A program made the position numbers and the translations under genes. A stretch of 64,000 bases of DNA from positions 21,848,571 to 21,912,570 of the forward strand of contig CM055191.1 of NCBI GenBank assembly GCA_029224185.1. Direction: 5' to 3'. The notes under the pieces are model-generated. The model saw only the letters and a list, made by a program, of their open reading frames with translations. It made no database searches and was not told the DNA's origin. The DNA comes from Karalla daura (Eukaryota > Chordata > Actinopteri > Chaetodontiformes > Leiognathidae). This document shows, in pieces, positions 23,881 to 31,018 of this stretch. Position 1 is the first letter of the stretch; every line of letters begins with the position of its first letter.

Positions 23881-25512
23881 GGTCAGGCTGAAGCGGCTCG
23901 GCCTCGGACCGAAGCGGAGGCTGAGGTCAGGGCTCTGGGTGAGGCTGAAGCGGAGGCCATGGCCTGGGCCCTGGGTGAGGCTGAAGCGGAGGCTCGGCCT
24001 CGGACGGAAGCGGAGGCTCGGGCCTGGGTCCTGTGTGAGGCTGAAGTGTAGGCTCGGCCTCAAACCGAATCGGAGGCTGAGGCCAGGGCTCTGGGTGAGG
24101 CTGAAACGTAGGCTGAGGCCACGGTCCTGGGTGAGGCTGAAGCGGAGGGTCAGGCCACGGTCCTGGGTGAGGCTGAAGCGGAGGCTCGGCCTCGGACGGA
24201 AGCGGAGGCTCGGGCCTGGGTCCTGTGTGAGGCTGAAGTGTAGGCTCGGCCTCAAACCGAATCGGAGGCTGAGGCCAGGGCTCTGGGTGAGGCTGAAACG
24301 TAGGCTGAGGCCACGGTCCTGGGTGAGGCTGAAGCGGATGGTCAGGCCACGGTCCTGGGTGAGGCTGAAGCGGAGGCTCGGCCTCGGACGGAAGCGGAGG
24401 CTCGGGCCTGGGTCCTGTGTGAGGCTGAAGTGTAGGCTCGGCCTCAAACCGAATCGGAGGCTGAGGCCAGGGCTCTGGGTGAGGCTGAAACGTAGGCTGA
24501 GGCCACGGTCCTGGGTGAGGCTGAAGCGGAGGGTCAGGCCACGGTCCTGGGTGAGGCTGAAGCGGAGGCTCGGCCTCGGACGGAAGCGGAGGCTCGGGCC
24601 TGGGTCCTGTGTGAGGCTGAAGTGTAGGCTCGGCCTCAAACCGAATCGGAGGCTGAGGCCAGGGCTCTGGGTGAGGCTGAAACGTAGGCTGAGGCCACGG
24701 TCCTGGGTGAGGCTGAAGCGGAGGGTCAGGCCACGGTCCTGGGTGAGGCTGAAGCGGAGGCTCGGCCTCGGACGGAAGCGGAGGCTCGGGCCTGGGTCCT
24801 GTGTGAGGCTGAAGTGTAGGCTCGGCCTCAAACCGAATCGGAGGCTGAGGCCAGGGCTCTGGGTGAGGCTGAAACGTAGGCTGAGGCCACGGTCCTGGGT
24901 GAGGCTGAAACGGAGGCTCGGCCTCGGACGGAAGCGGAGGCTCAGGCCTAGGTCCTGTGTGAGGCTGAAATGGAGGCTCGGCCTCAAACCCAATCGGAGG
25001 CTGAGGCCAGGGCTCTGGGTGAGGCTGAAACGGAGGCTCAGGCCACGGTCCTGGGTGAGGCTGAAGCGGAAGCTCAGGCAAAGGCCCTAGGTGAGGCTGA
25101 AGCGGGGGCTCAGGCCTCGAGCCGAATCGGAGGTTGAGACCAGGGCCCTGGGTGAGGCTGAAACGGAGGCTCGGCCTCGAGCCGAAGCGGGAGCTCAGGC
25201 CTGGGCCCTGGGTGAGGCTGAAGCGGAGGCTCGGCCTCGGACGGAAGCGGAGGCTGAGGTAAGGGCTCTGGGTGAGGCTGAAGTGGAGGCTGAGGCCACG
25301 GTCCTCGGTGAGGCTGAAACGGAGGCTTGGCCTCGGACGGAAGCGGAGGGTCAGGCCTGGGTCCTGTGTGGGGCTGAAACGGAGGCTCGGCCTCGGATGG
25401 AAGCGGAGGCTCAGGCCTTGGTCCTGGGTGAGGCTGAAACGGAGGTTCGGCCTCAATCCGAATCGGAGGCTGAGGCCAGGGCTCTGGTTGAGGCTCTAGC
25501 GGAGGCTCAGGC

Positions 25513-25722
25513 CTCTTTGCATCTTTGTATCTCTGTCTCTTTATAACTTTGTATCTTTGTCTCTTTGTCTCTTTGTATCTTTGTCTCTTTGTCTCTTTGT
25601 CTCTTTGCATCTTTGTATCTTTGTCTTTCTATTTCTCTTTGTCGCTCTCTGTCTCTTTGTCTCTCTCTCTTTGTCTCGTTGTCTCTCTGTCTCTCTGTTT
25701 CTTTGTATCTTTGTATCTTTGT
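25513..25722 (+). repeat. Pyrimidine block 19
   Basis: A diverged block: TATAACTTTG instead of TATACCTTTG, and CTCTGTTTCTTTG in the tail. It exits through GTGGGTAAGG like the left-domain blocks. Confidence 0.9.
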
Positions 25723-26635
25723 GGGTAAGGCTGAAGCGGCTCGGCCTCGGACCGAAGCGGAGGCTGAGGCCAGGGCTCTGGGTGAGGCTTAAACGTAGGC
25801 TGAGGCCACGGTCCTGGGTGAGGCTGAAGCGGAGGCTGGGCCTCGGACGGAAGCGGAGGGTCAGGCCTTGGTCCTGTGTGAGGCTGAAATGTAGGCTCGG
25901 CTTCAAACCGAATCGGAGGCTGAGGCCAGGGCTCTGGGTGAGGCTTAAACGGAGGCTCAGGCCACGGTCCTGGGTGAGGCTGAAGCGGAAGCTCAGACAA
26001 AGGCCCTAGGTGAGGCTGAAGCGGGGGCTCAGGCCTCGAGCCGAATCGGGAGCTCAGGCCTGGGCCCTGGGTGAGGCTGAAGCGGGGGCTCAGGCCTCGA
26101 GCCGAATCGGAGGTTGAGACCAGGGCCCTGGATGAGGCTGAAACGGAGGCTCGGCTTCAAACCGAATCGGAGGCTGAGGCCAGGACTCTGGGTGAGGCTG
26201 AAACGGAGTCTCAGGCCACGGTCCTGGGTGAGGCTGAAGCGGAGGCCATGGCCTGGGCCCTGGGTGAGGCTGGAATGGAGGCTCAGCCTCGGACGGAAGC
26301 GGAGGCTGAGGTCAGGGCTCTGGGTGAGGCTGAAGTGGAGGCTGAGGCCAGGGCTCTGGGTGAGGCTGAAACGGAGGCTCAGGCCACGGTCCTGGGTGAG
26401 TCTGAAGCGGAAGCTCAGGCAAAGGCCCTAGGTGAGGCTGAAGCGGGGGCTCAGGCCTCGAGCCGAATCGGAGGTTGAGACCAGGGCCCTGGGTGAGGCT
26501 GAAACGGAGGCTCGGCCTCGAGCCGAAGCGGGAGCTCAGGCCTGGGCCCTGGGTGAGCTGAAACAGAGGCTCGGCCTCAAACCGAATCGGAGGCTGAGGC
26601 CAGGGCTCTGGGTGAGGCTCTAGCGGAGGCTCAGG

Positions 26636-26786
26636 CATCTTTGCATCTTTGTATCTCTGTCTCTTTATACCTTTGTATCTTTGTATCTTTGTCTCTTTGT
26701 CTCTTTGTCTCTTTGTCTCTCTGTCTCTTTGTCTCTCTCTCTTTGTCTCGTTGTCTCGTTGTCTCTCTGTCTCTTTGTCTCTTTGT
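26636..26786 (+). repeat. Pyrimidine block 20
   Basis: A short block lacking the TTTCTATTTCTC landmark; it has a doubled TCGTTGTC and exits through GTGGGTGAGG. Confidence 0.9.
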
Positions 26787-27506
26787 GGGTGAGGCTGAAG
26801 CGGCTCGGCCTCGGACTGAAGCGGAGGCTGAGGATAGGGCTCTGGGTGAGGCTGAAGCGGAGGCCATGGCCTGGGCCCTGGGTGAGGCTGAAGCGGAGGC
26901 TCGGCCTCGGACGGAAGCGGAGGCTCAGGCCTTGGTTCTGTGTGAGGCTGAAATGGAGGCTCGGCCTCAAACCCAATCGGAGGCTGAGGCCAGGGCTCTG
27001 GGTGAGGCTGAAACGGAGGCTCAGGCCACGGTCCTGGGTGAGACTGAAGCGGAAGCTCAGGCAAAGGCCCTAGGTGAGGCTGAAGCGGGGGCTCAGGCCT
27101 CGAGCCGAATCGGAGGTTGAGACCAGGGCCCTGGGTGAGGCTGAAACGGAGGCTCGGCCTCGAGCCGAAGCGGGAGCTCAGGCCTGGGCCCTGGGTGAGG
27201 CTGAAGCGGAGGCCATGGCCTGGGCCCTGGGTGAGGCTGAATCGGAGGCTCGGCCTCGGACGGAAGCGGAGGCTGAGGCCAGGGCTCTGGGTGAGGCTGA
27301 AACGGAGGCTCGGCCTCGAGCCGAAGCGGAAGCTCAGGCCTGGGCCCTGGGTGAGGATGAAGCGGAGGCTCGGCCTCGGACCGAAGCGGAGGCTGAGGCC
27401 TGGGCCCTGGGTGAGGCTGAAGAGGAGGCTGAGGCCAGGGCCCTGGGTGAGGCTGAAGCTGAGGCTCGGCCTCAAACCGTAGCGGAGGCTGAGGTCAGGG
27501 ACCTGG

Positions 27507-28322
27507 ATGAGGATGATACGGAGGCTCAGGCCTGTTCAGGCCTGGGCCCTGGGTGAGGCTGAAACGGAGGCTCGGCCTCGAACCGAAGCAGAGGCTCAGG
27601 CCAGGGCCCTGGGTGAGGCTGAAGCGGAGGCTCGGCCTCGGACTGAAGCGGAGCCTCGGCCTCGGACCGAAGCGGAGACTGAGGCCAGGGCCCTGGGTGA
27701 GGCTGAAGCGGAGGCTGAGTCCAGGGCCCTGGGTGAGGCTGAAGCAGAGGTTCGGCCTCTGACCGAAGCGGAGGCTGAGGCCAGGGCCCTGGGTGAGGCT
27801 GAAGCGGAGGCACGGCCTCGGACCGAAGCGGAGGCTGAGTCCAGGGCCCTGGGTGAGGCTGAAGCGGAGGCTGAGTCCAGGGCCCTGGGTGAGGCTGAAG
27901 CGGAGGCTGAGTCCAGGGCCCTGGGTGAGGCTTCAGCGGAGGCTCGGCCTCGAGTCGAAGCGGAGGCTGAAGCCAGGGCCCTGGGTGAGGCTGAAGCGGA
28001 GGCTGGGCCTCGGACCCGGGCTGAGGTGGAGGCGGTGGTCCAGACCCTGGCTCACGTTGAGGCTGAAGGCGAGGTTGAGGCTGAAGGCGAGGTTGAGGCT
28101 GAAGGCGAGGCTGAGGCTGAAGGCGAGGCTGAGGCTGAAGGCGAGGTTGAGGCTGAAGGCGAGGCTGAGGCTGGAGACGAGGTCTCTCCTGACTGTCGGC
28201 TTCTTGTCACAGCTGATTCAAACATTCCAGGAACAGATGATGAACCAGTGGAAGATGACAACCTGTCACTATTTTCAGGTGCACCAGCTCAGGACAGCTC
28301 ACCACTTAAACACGTCAAATGA
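27507..28322 (+). CDS. Acidic Glu-Ala repeat ORF with a non-repetitive C-terminal module (possible relic of the ancestral coding repeat)
   Basis: The 271-codon frame starts at ATG 27,507 and ends at TGA 28,320-28,322. Residues about 10-185 are imperfect copies of GEAEAEARPRTEAEAEARAL. Residues about 187-228 turn into a tighter VEAEGE/AEAEGE hexapeptide repeat, and residues about 229-271 are a unique acidic tail containing TADSNIPGTDDEPVEDDNL. The same hexapeptide tract and tail recur at 30,540-30,861. I do not recognise the product. The start codon lies in the repeat and is arbitrary, and no promoter or partner exon is visible. It could be a fragment of a host gene exon, a captured transposon segment or chance. 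Evidence for translation is absent, so confidence as a real CDS is low. Confidence 0.25.
   Translation: MRMIRRLRPVQAWALGEAETEARPRTEAEAQARALGEAEAEARPRTEAEPRPRTEAETEARALGEAEAEAESRALGEAEAEVRPLTEAEAEARALGEAEAEARPRTEAEAESRALGEAEAEAESRALGEAEAEAESRALGEASAEARPRVEAEAEARALGEAEAEAGPRTRAEVEAVVQTLAHVEAEGEVEAEGEVEAEGEAEAEGEAEAEGEVEAEGEAEAGDEVSPDCRLLVTADSNIPGTDDEPVEDDNLSLFSGAPAQDSSPLKHVK
28026..28178 (+). repeat. 18-bp GAGGCTGAAGGCGAGGTT-type subrepeat
   Basis: About seven copies of an 18-bp unit (GAGGCTGAAGGCGAGGTT or GAGGCTGAAGGCGAGGCT) follow a GGACCCGGGCTGAGGTGGAG stretch. The same two-part arrangement occurs at 30,515-30,719. This edge unit is shorter than the 36/60-bp subunits and may be the primitive form of the repeat. 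Confidence 0.85.
28179..28321 (+). other. Non-repetitive module shared with 30,720-30,861
   Basis: A 143-bp sequence follows the edge repeat and recurs after the repeat at 30,720 with fewer than about ten differences. It contains a 66-bp segment (28,213-28,278) bounded by a plausible acceptor (CTTCTTGTCACAG) and donor (TTTTCAG then GT at 28,279-28,280), so it may once have been an exon of 22 codons. In the second copy the donor GT is AT. The encoded tail is acidic (TDDEPVEDDN). The gene of origin is not recognised. Confidence 0.6.
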
Positions 28323-28853
28323 AATACATGATTTCCCAGATGAAACTTACAGTCTCATAAACTCAGTACTGAGAATAACAAAAACTGTAGGGTACGAAAA
28401 ACGGAGTAAACAGAAACGATTCAGACTGAAAAAAATCTCGACCAAACTTCGGAGGGACGAGCGAGCAACGGCTCCTAACACGTAAAAAAAAAAAAATGGG
28501 TCGAGACCCCTCAGTCTTGGAGGGGTTTCCTCTGTCCTCTCCCTCTTTCTTCTCCTATCCTTTTCAGCCATGGAGAGGTTGAGGGCAGGAAGCCTCGATA
28601 TAAATGGAGGCAGGTGTAGCGTCTGGAGGATGTGTGTGTCTGTGACCATGCGTGTGTGTGTCAGCTACTGGCTCCATTCAAATGGAAAGGCATGTTTGTG
28701 AGGGGGTCGCATGCATGCTGTCTGACGCATGTCTTATTAGGGGGTCGTACTGGAAGCAGGGCCGGTCAGGAAGAAGACCGTCGGCACCCGGTCACAGCAG
28801 GGGTCCTGGGGGCCTGGGATCAAAAGACTCGCCAAAGATCAGAAGGGTGATGA
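28323..28853. other. Low-copy sequence without a recognised gene
   Basis: AT-richer DNA than its neighbours. A 13-A run lies at 28,484-28,496, with GGGTCGAGACCCC just after it. A short GTGTGTGTCTGTG/CGTGTGTGTG stretch lies near 28,632-28,660. A frame from 27,793 runs on to 28,485 with a basic tail, but most of it is repeat. I see no conserved domain, and the A run is not preceded by a polyadenylation signal or a recognisable retrocopy. Confidence 0.6.
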
Positions 28854-29199
28854 GGGTATAAGAAGTGTGAGCTTGGAGACAATAGTCAGAGGACGTTTGA
28901 CTGTTCCACTCCAAGCGGACCGGTTGCTTGTTTGACGCCGCTCTTCTTTGCGATAAACCTCCTATTTGCAACTAAGACAGTGTCAGCGGACCGTCCTCCG
29001 TCGTCTTCAGCATCATCTTCAGCAGCATCACCTCTCAAGAAACCGCACGGGGATGGGGGAAAGAGAGGGATGGTGGTCCGATACACGTCAGCGCTTTCAA
29101 CCCAGAGCAGGGTAGAGCTCAGATCGGTCCAGGCGGCATTACGTGACACGCCTTTGATTTTCATCCACATTCACGCACGCACATCCGGCTCTGATCGAT
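28854..29199 (+). mobile_element. Possible LTR-derived sequence, copy 1 (copy 2 at 29,793-30,048)
   Basis: It has a TATA-like TATAAG at 28,857, a GATAAA at 28,952 and a following stretch (CCTATTTGCAACTAAGACAG) arranged like the TATA, R and polyadenylation region of a retroviral-type LTR. I see no tRNA-primer site, TG...CA ends or gag sequence, so this is inference. Positions 28,961-29,199 recur at 29,810-30,048 with one visible mismatch (ACATCCGG against ACGTCCGG). The 90 bp at 28,871-28,960 are absent from copy 2. A frame of about 90 codons crosses it but resembles nothing I know. Confidence 0.35.
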
Positions 29200-29206
29200 T
29201 CAACCA

Positions 29207-29448
29207 TTTGTCTCTCTCTTTCTCTTTCTGTCGCTCTCTTTGTCTGTTTCTCTGTCTTTGTCTCTCTGTCGTTCTGTCTCTCTGTCTCTTTGTCTCTCTC
29301 TTTGTTTCTTTGCCTTTTTGTCTCTCTCTGTCTCTCTGTCTCGCTGTCTCTATGTCTCTTTGTCTCTCTGTCTCTCTGTCTCTTGGTCTGTTTCTCTTTG
29401 TCTCTCTCAGTCTCTCTGTCTTGTTGTCGCTGTCTCTGTGTATCTTTG
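29207..29448 (+). repeat. Pyrimidine-rich tract in the island
   Basis: A more diverged relative of the array blocks, rich in TCTCTCTGTC and TCTTTGTC with TGTCGCTCTC. It directly follows the first copy of the LTR-like duplication and lacks the constant tail of the array blocks. Confidence 0.85.
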
Positions 29449-29612
29449 ATGTGCAGTTGCCAGTTAGAATATTGTGTTCTACATCCCTGATTTCTTTTTC
29501 TAACTCCTAAATAATTCTTCGAACTTTGTCTGTGGAATGACGTGAGCACTGTTGACATAAAACCCTGATGTGTGCCTTTCCCACCTCCCACCATTGACCT
29601 AGAGATGAGAAA
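29449..29612. other. Low-copy spacer
   Basis: Unique-looking DNA (ATGTGCAGTTGCCAGTTAG to AGAGATGAGAAA) with no gene, RNA or repeat that I can identify. Confidence 0.6.
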
Positions 29613-29793
29613 CTCGGGATTGCGTTTTCCAGTGAGCGTGGGCCACCCCGGAGGCGGCTCACACCCCAAATCGTGCGTTTGGACTCGCTCGCTCGGGGTC
29701 GGGATTTCGGCCGAAAACGACAGGTCCGGGGTGGTCGTTTTTTTCCCTTTCGGCGAGCTTTAATATCTCAGCTCCAGGATCAAATGATCCTGG
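29613..29793 (+). repeat. Solitary monomer of the 178-bp satellite
   Basis: It matches the right-hand satellite from CTCGGGATTGC round to CTCAGCTCCAGGATC, including GTGGGCCACCCCGG, TTTCGGCCGAAA and the T-run. Differences include TTGCGTTTTCC and TTTTTTCCCTTTCGG. It ends in CCAGGATCAAATGATCCTGG (29,774-29,793), the centre of the array foldbacks. It sits 2.2 kb outside the array, exactly against copy 2 of the LTR-like sequence. Confidence 0.93.
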
Positions 29794-30048
29794 GGTATAA
29801 GAAGTGTGACCTATTTGCAACTAAGACAGTGTCAGCGGACCGTCCTCCGTCGTCTTCAGCATCATCTTCAGCAGCATCACCTCTCAAGAAACCGCACGGG
29901 GATGGGGGAAAGAGAGGGATGGTGGTCCGATACACGTCAGCGCTTTCAACCCAGAGCAGGGTAGAGCTCAGATCGGTCCAGGCGGCATTACGTGACACGC
30001 CTTTGATTTTCATCCACATTCACGCACGCACGTCCGGCTCTGATCGAT
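29793..30048 (+). mobile_element. Possible LTR-derived sequence, copy 2
   Basis: Begins with the same GGGTATAAGAAGTGTGA as copy 1 and then jumps straight to CCTATTTGC, lacking 90 bp. The removed segment does not start with GT or end with AG, so it is not an ordinary spliced intron. The offset to copy 1 is 849 bp over the shared 239 bp. Confidence 0.35.
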
Positions 30049-30203
30049 CGGATCTTTTGAAGAAAACTCGACCCAAAACTCAGAGAGCGGGACGGCAGCT
30101 CAGTGATCGTAGATGGAGGAGGCTGGAACTGGGCCACGCGGGCCGCGACAGACAGGACCTCGGGAGAGCCACATCCACCACCGGCCTCACGTTTGTCCAA
30201 GAC
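30049..30203. other. Low-copy spacer
   Basis: GC-rich unique-looking DNA (GGATCTTTTGAAG to CCAAGACGGTC). No feature recognised; the last bases lead into the inverted Penelope terminal sequence. Confidence 0.5.
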
Positions 30204-30296
30204 GGTCATGGAAACCAATGTTCAGTGAGTCGAGCAGCTGGACTTCTTCTGGGGTTTGAAGACGTTTCGTCCTTCATCCGAAGGGCTTCCTCAGTT
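30204..30296 (-). mobile_element. Penelope-like terminal repeat fragment, inverted
   Basis: The reverse complement matches 31,067-31,159 along its 93 bp with scattered substitutions, from AACTGA through the GAAACGTCTTC core to CCATGACC. Terminal repeats of this kind, with a ribozyme core followed by a CCATGACCTGG-type stretch, are typical of Penelope-like retroelements of fishes. It abuts a plus-strand piece of the same element at 30,302, giving a head-to-head arrangement. Confidence 0.7.
30261..30294 (-). ncRNA. Hammerhead-ribozyme-like core (Penelope type)
   Basis: On the minus strand CTGAGGA (30,288-30,294) fits the conserved CUGANGA box, GAAA (30,265-30,268) the second box, and GTC (30,261-30,263) the cleavage triplet. 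A CCTTC/GAAGG helix closes stem II. Stem III is only the self-complementary ACGT, as in the minimal hammerheads of Penelope-like elements, which are thought to act as dimers. Activity cannot be judged from sequence alone. Confidence 0.65.
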
Positions 30297-30301
30297 CAGA
30301 G

Positions 30302-30392
30302 CTGAACATTGGACGCCGTGACCTGGATGAATGAGAATCTCCACAGGCGTATTGCCATGCATTTTGGGAGGAACACCCTCAACCTGGTGCGG
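30302..30392 (+). mobile_element. Penelope-like terminal repeat and ORF start, plus strand
   Basis: CTGAACATTGGACGCCGTGA and the following ATGAATGAGAATCTCCACAG match 31,137-31,185. The piece then runs into TGCATTTTGGGAGG, the sequence that also precedes the element's coding part at 30,868. It is cut off by the minisatellite insert. Confidence 0.65.
30358..30392 (+). repeat. 35-bp direct repeat, left copy
   Basis: TGCATTTTGGGAGGAAC followed by A and CCCTCAACCTGGTGCGG. It flanks the acidic-repeat insert on the left and matches 30,868-30,902 except at 30,375 (A against G). Confidence 0.93.
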
Positions 30393-30867
30393 CCTCAAGC
30401 CGAAGCGGAGGCTGAGGCCAGGGCCATGGGGGAGGCTGAAGTGGAGGCTCGGCCTCAAGCCGAAGCGGAGGCCGAGGCCAGGGCTCTGGGTGAGGCTGAA
30501 GCTGAGACTCGGGCTCGGACCCGGGCTGAGGTGGAGGCGGAGGTCCAGACCCAGGCTCACGTTGAGGCTGAAGGCGAGGTTGAGACTGAAGGCGAGGTTG
30601 AGGCTGAAGGCGAGGCTGAGGCTGAAGGCGAGGTTGAGACTGAAGGCGAGGTTGAGGCTGAAGGCGAGGTTGAGACTGAAGGCGAGGTTGAGGCTGAAGG
30701 CGAGGTCGAGGCTGAAGGCGAGGTCTCTACTGACTGTCGGTTTCTTGTCACAGCTGATTCAAACATTCCAGGAACAGATGATGAACCAGTGGAAGATGAC
30801 AACCTGTCACTATTTTCAGATGTACCAGCTCAGGACAGCCGTCACCTCAACACGTCAAATGTTGAAG
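30393..30867 (+). repeat. Minisatellite-plus-module insert inside the Penelope fragment
   Basis: A 475-bp segment has the same order as the right edge of the left array: CTCGGCCTCAAGCCGAAGCGG subunits, a GGACCCGGGCTGAGGTGGAG stretch, about ten 18-bp GAGGCTGAAGGCGAGGTT units, then the non-repetitive module. With one flanking repeat it adds 510 bp (170 codons), so the frame on both sides is preserved. Confidence 0.9.
30720..30861 (+). other. Second copy of the non-repetitive module
   Basis: Matches 28,179-28,321. The exon-like segment is 30,754-30,819; the potential donor reads TTTTCAGAT, so splicing there would be lost. Its encoded residues TADSNIPGTDDEPVEDDNL are unchanged, while flanking codons differ, which hints at but does not prove coding constraint. 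Confidence 0.6.
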
Positions 30868-30902
30868 TGCATTTTGGGAGGAACGCCCTCAACCTGGTGC
30901 GG
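30868..30902 (+). repeat. 35-bp direct repeat, right copy
   Basis: Right-hand partner of 30,358-30,392. It reads straight on into the element's coding sequence (GAACATGAAAGGATCTCG). Confidence 0.93.
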
Positions 30903-31018
30903 GAACATGAAAGGATCTCGAGGAAAGCAGCGGACTACAGGAACCGCCTCCGCTTCAACCTCAGATGCAGGAAAGATGGACTGATCCCGAAAAGCTTACG
31001 AACGAAGTCCACAGTCAA
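30868..31018 (+). mobile_element. Penelope-like element, N-terminal coding fragment
   Basis: Encodes HFGRNALNLVREHERIS followed by YRNRLRFNLRCRKDGLIPKS. The pattern of an Arg/Asn-rich helix, then FNLRCR, then L-P-KSLR, resembles the region upstream of the reverse transcriptase in Penelope-like proteins. Neither the reverse transcriptase nor the GIY-YIG endonuclease is present: the coding sequence stops near 31,018 and passes directly into the terminal repeat, so this copy has a large internal deletion. Confidence 0.6.

Larger units (their letters stand above)
21305..24325 (+). repeat. Composite unit copy 3 (about 3.0 kb)
   Basis: Near-identical partner of 17,700-20,712 with the same four pyrimidine blocks in the same order. 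It is preceded by an extra duplicated 192-bp piece (21,100-21,300) containing CAGGCCTAGGTCCTGTG, which also occurs at 6,430 and 24,940. Confidence 0.85.
15299..25090 (+). repeat. Composite domain: alternating 192-bp repeats and pyrimidine blocks, duplicated in kilobase units
   Basis: The domain has a fixed order: a run of 192-bp units, then a GCGGAAGCTCAGGCAAAGG subunit, a TCGAGCCGAATCGG subunit, a long pyrimidine block, about 240 bp of minisatellite, a short pyrimidine block, and again 192-bp units. This order recurs beginning near 15,300, 17,700 and 21,300, and in shortened form near 19,400 and 23,040. Copies are nearly identical, differing by one 8-bp microsatellite step or by the number of 192-bp units. 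The same order is seen once in the left domain at about 6,420-8,690. Confidence 0.88.
25091..27540 (+). repeat. Right, diverging domain of the minisatellite array
   Basis: Subunit order becomes irregular again and substitutions rise (GAGGCTTAAACG, TGGAATGGAGG, GGTGAGTCTGAAG). Two pyrimidine blocks lie here. A one-base loss at about 26,557 (GGTGAGCTGAAAC instead of GGTGAGGCTGAAAC) shifts the frames, showing there is no continuous coding constraint. The acidic frame resumes at 27,074-27,556. A short duplication at about 27,530-27,546 (GCCTGTTCAGGCCTGGGCCC) shifts it again. Confidence 0.85.
1..28178 (+). repeat. G-rich coding-like minisatellite array (36/60-bp subunits) with embedded pyrimidine blocks
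   Basis: The tract is built almost entirely from two related subunits that both open with GGGTGAGGCTGAA or GTGTGAGGCTGAA. The 36-bp type ends in CCACGGTCCT and the 60-bp type passes through CGGCCTCGGACGGAAGCGG or CGGCCTCAAACCGAATCGG. The plus strand is G-rich: one 36-bp subunit has 15 G against 8 C by my count. One frame reads as an acidic Gly-Glu-Ala repeat (GEAEAEARPRTEAEAEARAL), another as an Arg/Leu-rich repeat (RLKRRLGLGRKRRL). All subunit lengths are multiples of 3, so frames persist. The array starts before the window. I do not recognise the family; it may have begun as a coding repeat, since the acidic frame is best kept at the diverged right edge. Confidence 0.93.

Noticed and set aside
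1343..26786. Proteins with Leu/Cys/Phe/Ser-rich hydrophobic stretches that look like membrane segments
   Set aside because: These are translations of the TCTTTGTA/TCTTTGTC microsatellite in one frame, and of its complement (Lys/Arg/Asp/Thr-rich) in the others.
28484..28496. A 13-A run as the tail of a processed retrocopy
   Set aside because: There is no polyadenylation signal at a suitable distance, no recognisable gene upstream and no target-site duplication around it.
28871..28960. The 90-bp segment missing from the second LTR-like copy as a spliced intron
   Set aside because: It begins GCTTGG and ends AAACCT, and no shift of the junction gives GT-AG.
29207..29448. Triplex-forming polypyrimidine tract
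   Set aside because: G occurs in nearly every 5-8 bases and the tract lacks long mirror symmetry, so a stable triplex is doubtful.
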